Shown one piece after another: positions 59,201 through 64,000 of a DNA stretch of 64,000 bases; within the stretch, counting starts at the first letter, position 1, and each line of letters starts with the position of its first letter. The notes beneath the pieces are model-generated. The model did not search any database. It saw only the letters and a program-made list of their open reading frames with translations, and was not told where the DNA came from. The DNA is taken from assembly GCA_963739995.1 (NCBI GenBank), contig CAVUCH010000003.1, forward strand, positions 186,001 through 250,000. The letters are read 5' to 3'. The DNA is from CAVUCH01 sp963739995. Lineage in GTDB: Bacteria; Acidobacteriota; Vicinamibacteria; Vicinamibacterales; JAENWD01. Both the position numbers and the translations under genes were made by a program.

Positions 59201-60216
59201 GCCTCGAACAGGATTCCCTCAACGTCCGCTTCCGCCATCTGCGCCTGCGTGGCACCCTCATCCGCCACGGGCCGCAGCGCGTGGATGGTCCGAGCCAGCA
59301 GTTCCTCGCGTGTGTAGCCGTAGGCCCGCTCCGCTGCCGCGTTCGCCTCGAGGATGCGCCCGTCACCCCGCCGGATGAGGAGCACAATGTCCCGCGCGTG
59401 GTGCGCGAGCAGCTCGTACCGCTGCAGGACGGCCTCGGCGCGCTTCCGCTCCGTGATGTCGAGGAACGCACCCACCCCGCCCCGCACGCGACCGAACTCG
59501 TCCCGGAGCGGGACGCCGTGGCCATACAGCGTGCGCACCGATCCATCGTCGTAGAGCGCCGAGAATTCCTGATCGCGCACTTCGATGCCCGTGGCCGCGG
59601 CACGCTCCACTGGCAGGTCGCCAGGCGCGATCTCGTGTGTGCCGTCGCTGGATGCGAAGCGGACCAGCCGGGGAGGCGAATCGCCTGTGCCAGGCGCGTC
59701 CGCGAGCCCTGCGAGCACTTCGGCCAGGTGGTTGATCGGGCCCGCGGGCTGTCCAGGCTCACGCGTGGCGAAGACGGCGGCCGGAACCGCTTCGATGACG
59801 GCGCGCAGCTCTGCGGCATTGCGCGCGGCGCGGTCGCGTGTCACACGCAGGGCACGTTCGGAGGCGCGCCAGCGGTCGACCTGCCAGGCAAGTCCGAGAC
59901 ACACGCTCACGAACAGCAGCATCCCCGTCGAGCGGTCGCTCCAGTGCCACGTAGCGGTCAACCGGGGCTCGATGAAGAAAAAGTCGACGAGAAAGGCACT
60001 GGCAACTGCCGCTGCGGCCCCTCCGGTGAGCCCGCCGAACCAGCTGGCCACGACGACGGCCGGAACGTGCAGCAGGAACGGGGCCTGGCCACCCAGGATC
60101 GGATCGCACGCGGCGCGCAGCACGCTGGCAAGTGCAGCCATCAGGATGCCAATGGCAACACCCGCGAAAGGGTGCGGCGCTCGATCGGCTGCAGACCACG
60201 CCGGACGTCGGAACAC
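56212..60216 (-). CDS. Hybrid sensor histidine kinase with five PAS domains, GAF and receiver
   Basis: A 1334-residue membrane sensor. The GTG at 60216 has GGAGG close upstream. Order: a KdpD-like DUF4118 membrane segment of about four helices (residues ~20-110), five PAS modules (starting near AVIEAVPAAVFA, LLAHHARDIVLL, VLNAVTESIWLL, LLALTPVGVAIA, LLANAHDAIIVR), a GAF domain (VAVLSNDGTEVQIL), HisKA with the phosphorylated His in ATLSHELRTPLN, an ATPase domain (N box WNLLSNAVKF, G boxes DTGVGI and GGLGLGLAIV) and a C-terminal receiver (phosphoacceptor Asp in LISDIGMAAEDG). The signal sensed is unknown. The TAG stop lies in the repeat element. Confidence 0.92.
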   Translation of the reverse strand: MFRRPAWSAADRAPHPFAGVAIGILMAALASVLRAACDPILGGQAPFLLHVPAVVVASWFGGLTGGAAAAVASAFLVDFFFIEPRLTATWHWSDRSTGMLLFVSVCLGLAWQVDRWRASERALRVTRDRAARNAAELRAVIEAVPAAVFATREPGQPAGPINHLAEVLAGLADAPGTGDSPPRLVRFASSDGTHEIAPGDLPVERAAATGIEVRDQEFSALYDDGSVRTLYGHGVPLRDEFGRVRGGVGAFLDITERKRAEAVLQRYELLAHHARDIVLLIRRGDGRILEANAAAERAYGYTREELLARTIHALRPVADEGATQAQMAEADVEGILFEARHQRRDGSLFPVEVSSRGMTVGGERVLVSLIRDITERSRAEQSLRESERRTLAVLNAVTESIWLLDRDGRVLLASATAAERVGLRPEEVAGRTMHDLLPPTVAQSRRNRFDEVVRTGEPVQFEDERGGMVFRHTLYPVRDPDGRVAGVAVFSRDHTARHRAEAEVQRLNAQLRTRVIELERLLALTPVGVAIAEDPQGQVIRANAALQRLLGVPPGANVSVMAPVRPPWRICRDGRELADHELPLKRCATHATDVPPEECELVFDDGRVVNLLVSASPLPRDDGSPGGCIGVMVDITEQKRIERALISQAEHLQLQAALLANAHDAIIVRDTDARITFWNTGAERMYGWTDAEALGRNVYELLAPDGEEVAPVNEGLDAAREWQGDLTHRRKDGSTVVVDSRRVLVQTDRAPGVILEINRDISDRTRAEDQRAELMMRLAVLLEVSESLSAAATPDEIVEILLQKAVPALGAYAGSVAVLSNDGTEVQILGSRGYPAALQASFARLPMTMATPLTDAIRTETTVVVSSPAEWLARYPALVPDRIGTESRALAAIPLRGSRIVGAIGLSFRAPRDLSSRDSTFAALLGRQAAQALERAQLLVSERSAHAEAEQASRIKDEFLATLSHELRTPLNAIIGWSHILLGHALPAESQRHAVEVIARNATSQVRLVDEVLDISRIVRGQLQLDLRVVNVRAVIERALDTVRPAAEAKGLTLATNLLDDLVTFADAERLQQALWNLLSNAVKFTPRGGSVTVSATRQSSHAVVEVHDTGVGISAGFLPHAFERFTQADSSRTRRYGGLGLGLAIVRHIVELHGGTVTVESPGENAGSRFTIALPLYPTPAEGSGAGVAAGGAASPVPDVPTLTGVTVLVVDDERDARDMLHAILAAAGALVIEASSVQEALALLRGAAPDVLISDIGMAAEDGYAFIRQVRALPGELSRVPAVALTAYGRPVDRAHALAAGFDHHAAKPIMPGELVGLLTRLIGRSSRNATD

Positions 60217-60357
60217 GAAACCTCCGCGAGCGAGACGGGCCCGAGTATAGTCCCGCGGCCTGGCTCCAACCGGAAGGCGACCGCGCACCGGCGTTCAGGC
60301 GGGATGACTGGTCGTGTCTAGTGGGTCGCTGCCGAGCCGGCAACAGTAGCCGCGCCC

Positions 60358-60897
60358 TCAGGCAACGACGGCGCGGACGCGCTCGATCTGACGGAGGTGC
60401 AACAGGTCGTGTCCGGCGTAGAGGCGGACCAGATGCTGCAGGCTCTCGTCCCCGCGCTCGGCATGCACGCCCACCCTCTGCAGGTCGGCGGGAGACGCGC
60501 GCTCCACGAGCCGCAGGTTCGCGTGCCGGAGCACCGCAAAGACGGCGAGAGCATCACGTGGATCTCCCTGGTCGTAGTGCAGGCGCTCCGCCCACCGATC
60601 CTGATCGTACCCGGTCAGCTGCGGGCGATCCTGCGCGAGGACCAGGCGCATCCGCCACGCCCAGACCACTTCCGAATCCGCGAGGTGGTGCAGGACCTGT
60701 CCGATCGACCACTTGCCAGGACGTTCGGCCTTGCGCAACTGTCCCGGCGACAAGCCCTCGATGGCGCGCGGCAGCGCCGATGGCGTGTCGCGCAGCACCA
60801 CGATGGGGTCACGGTCACCAAGCAGCGCGAGGACCGCAGGTACGTAAGCGGCCGCGTGCTCCGCGGCGCCGGTTGCAGGATTCGTGAAGACTGACAA
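60358..60897 (-). CDS. DinB-family protein
   Basis: A 179-residue four-helix-bundle protein. DPIVVLRDTP, WSIGQVLHHLADSEVVWAWR and AGHDLLHLRQIERV contain the three metal-ligand His positions of the DinB/YfiT group. Members include thiol transferases and metal-dependent hydrolases; many are uncharacterised. A TTG at 60897 with GGAGG five bases upstream is preferred; an ATG at 60954 would add 19 residues. It is divergent from padR. Confidence 0.78.
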   Translation of the reverse strand: MSVFTNPATGAAEHAAAYVPAVLALLGDRDPIVVLRDTPSALPRAIEGLSPGQLRKAERPGKWSIGQVLHHLADSEVVWAWRMRLVLAQDRPQLTGYDQDRWAERLHYDQGDPRDALAVFAVLRHANLRLVERASPADLQRVGVHAERGDESLQHLVRLYAGHDLLHLRQIERVRAVVA

Positions 60898-61009
60898 GAA
60901 AGCCTCCAGTCCGCCGGCCCGTCCCGGGGCCCGCGCGTGAATCAGCTGACACATAGCGCGATTCCGAGTGTGGAAAGTATGTTCCCGCGCATCTCGCCAT
61001 GAGTGCTGG

Positions 61010-61039
61010 TTGACAGCCGTCCAGCACGCGCGCTACTGT
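61010..61039 (+). promoter_or_regulatory. Promoter of padR and the ADOP permease
   Basis: Consensus TTGACA (61010-61015), an 18-base spacer and TACTGT (61034-61039), 25 bases before the padR ATG at 61065. PadR proteins usually repress their own promoter, so an operator may overlap it. Confidence 0.55.
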
Positions 61040-61064
61040 CTCCCCACACCATCTACGGGAAGAC

Positions 61065-61391
61065 ATGCCACCGCTGCCACTCGTTCAGGGGACGCTCGAT
61101 CTGCTGGTGCTTCGGACGCTGGCGTCCGGGCCCATGCACGGCTACGGCGTGGCCACCGCTGTTCACGAGCGGACGGGCGGAGACCTGGCGGTCGAAGACG
61201 CCGCGCTCTACCAGGCCCTGCATCGCCTCGACCGCCAGGGCCTCGTCGAGGCCGAGTGGCGGCAGTCCGAGAACAACCGCCGCGCGCGCTACTACGAGCT
61301 TACGCCGTCGGGCCGCAAGCGGCTCCGGCAGGAGATGGCGAACTGGCGACGCTATTCCCGCGCCGTCGAGGCCGTGCTGCAGGGCACCTAG
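61065..61391 (+). CDS. PadR-family transcriptional regulator
   Basis: A 108-residue winged-helix regulator: LVQGTLDLLVLRTLASGPMH at the start, then GYGVATAVHE, and the wing (ENNRRARYYELTPSGRKRLR). The length fits the short PadR-like form usually found just upstream of ADOP permeases in Acidobacteriota. It probably controls the following permease gene, which begins nine bases after its stop. Confidence 0.9.
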   Translation: MPPLPLVQGTLDLLVLRTLASGPMHGYGVATAVHERTGGDLAVEDAALYQALHRLDRQGLVEAEWRQSENNRRARYYELTPSGRKRLRQEMANWRRYSRAVEAVLQGT

Positions 61392-61400
61392 AAGCGTCCC

Positions 61401-64000
61401 ATGCGCGAACCCGACCCGTCACGCCGGCCGTTCTGGCACCTGCGGCGCCGGCCCCGACGAGTGGCCTCCGACGTGGACGAGGAGCTGCGCGTGCATCTGG
61501 AGATGCGCGCCGAGGAACTGCAGGCGGCGGGCATGTCCCCGGGCGCGGCGCACCGTGAAGCCCTCAGGCGGTTCGGCGATCTCGAACACACGCGGCGGTA
61601 TTGCCGGCAGCAGTCGATCGGAAAGGAGAAGCGCGTGCAACGCTCGCTGATGTTCGCCGATCTCATGGGTGACCTTCGCATCAGCCTGCGTGGTCTCCGC
61701 CGGTCGCCGCTGCTGACCCTTGCGATCGTGGCCACCGTGGGCGTCGGCATCGGGGCCACGACCGTCATCTTCAGCGGAATGAACGCGGCCCTCCTGCGGC
61801 CGCTCCCCTACCGGGATCCCGAGCGGCTCGTGTGGATCTACACCGATGCTGCTCCGAACAAGTTCCGCTTCTCATTGGCCGATTACCTCGCGCTCGAGGA
61901 GCAGCAGACGCATTTCGAGCAGATTGCCGCATACACCGACCTGGCCATGGCCTTCAGCGACGGCGTCGTCGCCGAGCGCCTGTGGGCACGAGTCGCGTCG
62001 TGGACGTACTTGCCGCTCCTCGGGATCAAGCCCGTGATCGGCCGGCCGTTTGCGGCCGCCGACGGACGGACAGGCAGCCCGCCCGTCGTGATCGTCAGCC
62101 ACGGGTTCTGGCAACGACGGCTGGCGGCCCACGCCGACATCCTGGGCACGCCGGTACGGTTGAATGGTGAGGATCATCTCGTCGTCGGGGTTCTCCCGTC
62201 GGTGGTGGGCCCGCTGGAACAGCAACTGGACTTTCTGGTCGCGGCTCGATGGGAGCCCCCGCGGCGGAAGGGGCCGTTCTTCCTGACGGTGCTCGGACGT
62301 CTGCGGCCGCAATCCGGGCACGACACCGCGTCCGCAGAGCTCCGCGGCATCAACCGGCGGATCTTTCCTGTATGGCAGGCGTCCTACCAGGACACCAAAG
62401 CGTCATGGGCCATGACGGACCTGAAAACCCACGTGGTTGGCGACATCCGTCCAGTGGCCGGACTTGCGCTCGGCGCCGTGGGGCTCGTCTGGTTGCTCGC
62501 CTGCACCAATGCGTCGAACCTGCTCATCGCGCGCGTGACCGGCCGCCGGCGGGAGCTCGCGGTGCGAGTCGCCCTCGGCGCGTCCCGCCGGCGCATCGTG
62601 CGGTACCTGTTGGTCGAGAGCGGTCTGCTGGCCACGGGCGCGGCCGCCGTCGGGATTGCGCTGGCCTGGGCCGGCGTGCGGCTTCTCCGCAGCGCGGGTG
62701 CGGGCTACTTTCCGCGTGTGGAAGAGATCACGCTCGATGGGACCGTGCTGTGGCTGCTGGTCGGCCTGACCGCCGCAAGCGGCATCCTGTTCGGCCTGAT
62801 CCCCGCCCTCCACGGGAGCGGCGGACGGGTCGACGAGTCGCTGCGAACGCTGGGGCGATCGACGACCGGCCACCGCGGAGTCCGGAGTCTGCGACGATTG
62901 TTGGTCGGCGGTCAGTTTGCAATCGCCACGCCCCTTCTCGTCATCGCCGGTCTGCTCCTCGCGAGCTTGAACGAGCTGAAACGCGTCGATGTCGGCTTCG
63001 ACACGCACAACCTGCTCACGGGCTCGATACTCCTGCCCGCCGCACAGTATGAGGAGCCGGGCCGGGTTGACGCGTTCTGGGACGAGCTCCGGCGAAAAGT
63101 CGCGGCCGTTCCGGGAGTGACAGGCGTCGCGTTCTCCGACGGTCGGCCGCCGAACGACGTCGGGAACGTGAACAACTTCAACCTGGAAGAGACGCCGGTC
63201 GCCCCCGGCCATGCCGAGCCCGTCGCACCGTGGGTCGCTGTATCACCCGAGTACTTCGGCGTGCTTGGACTCGCGCGGCTCGAGGGACGCCTGCTGAACG
63301 ATCGTGACGGGCTTGCCGATGGTCCATCGGTGGTGGTCGTCGATCGTGCCTGGGCGAAGCGGTTCTTCCCGGACAGCAGTGCCGTTGGAAAGCGTCTGCG
63401 CGGCGGCGGATGCACGGCCTGCCCGTGGACGACGGTCGTCGGTGTCGTCAGCGACGTGAAGTACGAAGGGCTGCACCGGCCTGACGAGGGCACGGTGTAC
63501 ACCCCCATCTCCGACCGGCCGTTCACGTTTCCTATCGAGACCGGAACGTCACGCTTCCGCTACCTGGTGCTGCGAACGAGTGCAGCGCCCGCGACGATGC
63601 TTCCGTCGGTGAGACACGTGATCCGCTCGCTGGATCCCGGGCTGCCGTTCTCCAGCGTTGCCACCATCGACGAGTTGGTCGCGCTGTCGCTGCAGAGGCC
63701 TCGCTCCCTGTCTCTGCTGGTCGGCGCATTTGCTGTCACCGCGCTCGCACTCTCGCTGTTCGGCGTCTACGGGATGATGGTCTACTACGTCCAGCAGCAC
63801 CTGAAGGAGATCAGCATCCGCCTTGCGCTCGGGGGGAGCGCAGCGATCGTGCTCCGGCTGATCGTCGGCAACGGCATGCGAATCGTGCTGAGCGGCGTCA
63901 TCATCGGCCTGGTGACGGCCGTGATGCTGACGCGCCTCGTGGCCGGCCTCCTGTTCGGGGTCGCGGCAATCGATCCGTTCACTTTCATGGCCGTCGCCCT
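61401..64000 (+). CDS. ADOP-type ABC transporter permease (MacB/FtsX-like), partial at right edge
   Basis: The frame from the ATG at 61401 stays open to the edge, giving 866 codons. The N-terminal cytoplasmic helices (SDVDEELRVHLEMRAEELQA, EALRRFGDLEHTRRYC) are the permease-prefix domain of ADOP proteins. Next come a first membrane helix (LAIVATVGVGIGATTVIF), a MacB-type periplasmic domain, three FtsX helices near residues 345-475, a second periplasmic domain and more FtsX helices near the edge. ADOP permeases lack a fused ATPase. Transcribed with padR; the substrate is unknown. Confidence 0.88.
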   Translation, partial: MREPDPSRRPFWHLRRRPRRVASDVDEELRVHLEMRAEELQAAGMSPGAAHREALRRFGDLEHTRRYCRQQSIGKEKRVQRSLMFADLMGDLRISLRGLRRSPLLTLAIVATVGVGIGATTVIFSGMNAALLRPLPYRDPERLVWIYTDAAPNKFRFSLADYLALEEQQTHFEQIAAYTDLAMAFSDGVVAERLWARVASWTYLPLLGIKPVIGRPFAAADGRTGSPPVVIVSHGFWQRRLAAHADILGTPVRLNGEDHLVVGVLPSVVGPLEQQLDFLVAARWEPPRRKGPFFLTVLGRLRPQSGHDTASAELRGINRRIFPVWQASYQDTKASWAMTDLKTHVVGDIRPVAGLALGAVGLVWLLACTNASNLLIARVTGRRRELAVRVALGASRRRIVRYLLVESGLLATGAAAVGIALAWAGVRLLRSAGAGYFPRVEEITLDGTVLWLLVGLTAASGILFGLIPALHGSGGRVDESLRTLGRSTTGHRGVRSLRRLLVGGQFAIATPLLVIAGLLLASLNELKRVDVGFDTHNLLTGSILLPAAQYEEPGRVDAFWDELRRKVAAVPGVTGVAFSDGRPPNDVGNVNNFNLEETPVAPGHAEPVAPWVAVSPEYFGVLGLARLEGRLLNDRDGLADGPSVVVVDRAWAKRFFPDSSAVGKRLRGGGCTACPWTTVVGVVSDVKYEGLHRPDEGTVYTPISDRPFTFPIETGTSRFRYLVLRTSAAPATMLPSVRHVIRSLDPGLPFSSVATIDELVALSLQRPRSLSLLVGAFAVTALALSLFGVYGMMVYYVQQHLKEISIRLALGGSAAIVLRLIVGNGMRIVLSGVIIGLVTAVMLTRLVAGLLFGVAAIDPFTFMAVA

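Overview
The window is about 64 kb of GC-rich bacterial DNA with short intergenic gaps. Several families point to the phylum Acidobacteriota, probably the Vicinamibacteria. These are two secreted von Willebrand A proteins of the 'VWFA-related Acidobacterial' type, a PadR regulator directly upstream of a giant MacB/FtsX permease of the acidobacterial duplicated orphan permease (ADOP) type, and a succinyl-CoA synthetase / 2-oxoacid:ferredoxin oxidoreductase cluster beside a b558-type succinate dehydrogenase. The assignment is an inference from gene content; no rRNA or tRNA gene was seen.

Layout. 0-5.6 kb (minus strand): uvrB, then an Mla-type lipid transport cassette (mlaE, mlaF, mlaD) and two small membrane proteins (YtxH, DUF948). 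5.7-13.9 kb: a secreted VWA protein, a large uncharacterised outer-membrane barrel protein, a SnoaL-like protein, a DHH phosphoesterase, a patatin-like membrane protein lacking its nucleophile, and greA. 14-17.5 kb: an rRNA methyltransferase, rarA and a membrane-anchored trypsin-like protease. 17.7-29 kb (minus): a housekeeping run recO-glyQ-glyS-ppdK-corA-mutL, preceded by mgtE. 29-41 kb (mostly minus): ndk-DUF2905-dcd-gamma carbonic anhydrase-hisS-aspS, then the widely conserved order phoH-ybeY-corC-era, then a rhomboid-like protein. 41.4-46.7 kb (minus): sucC-sucD-korA-korB. 46.9-50.4 kb (plus): sdhC-sdhA-sdhB, divergent from sucC. 50-64 kb: a second VWA protein, a secreted protein with a kinase-like signature, mntH plus a universal stress protein, a cysteine desulfurase-like protein, a response regulator, a 1334-residue hybrid histidine kinase, DinB, PadR and an ADOP permease cut by the right edge.

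How the genes fit together. The 41-50 kb block encodes a ferredoxin-linked section of the TCA cycle: 2-oxoglutarate to succinyl-CoA (KorAB), to succinate (SucCD), to fumarate (SdhCAB). The 17-41 kb block is mainly translation, repair and nucleotide metabolism.

The most unusual content is non-coding. First, a roughly 165-bp element with terminal inverted repeats beginning and ending in CTAG occurs in at least three recognisable copies and one diverged copy. In three of the four the terminal CTAG supplies the TAG stop codon of the gene beside it. Second, heptanucleotide tandem arrays (units such as GGCTGCA, GGCTCCA, GGCGGTA) occur alone or as inverted pairs that can fold into long hairpins. The inverted pairs lie mostly between co-directional partner genes (sdhA/sdhB, sucC/sucD, glyQ/glyS, hisS/aspS, ppdK/corA), and one is inserted in frame in the mutL linker. 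Two normally intact housekeeping genes, era and korB, each carry one extra base that breaks the frame.
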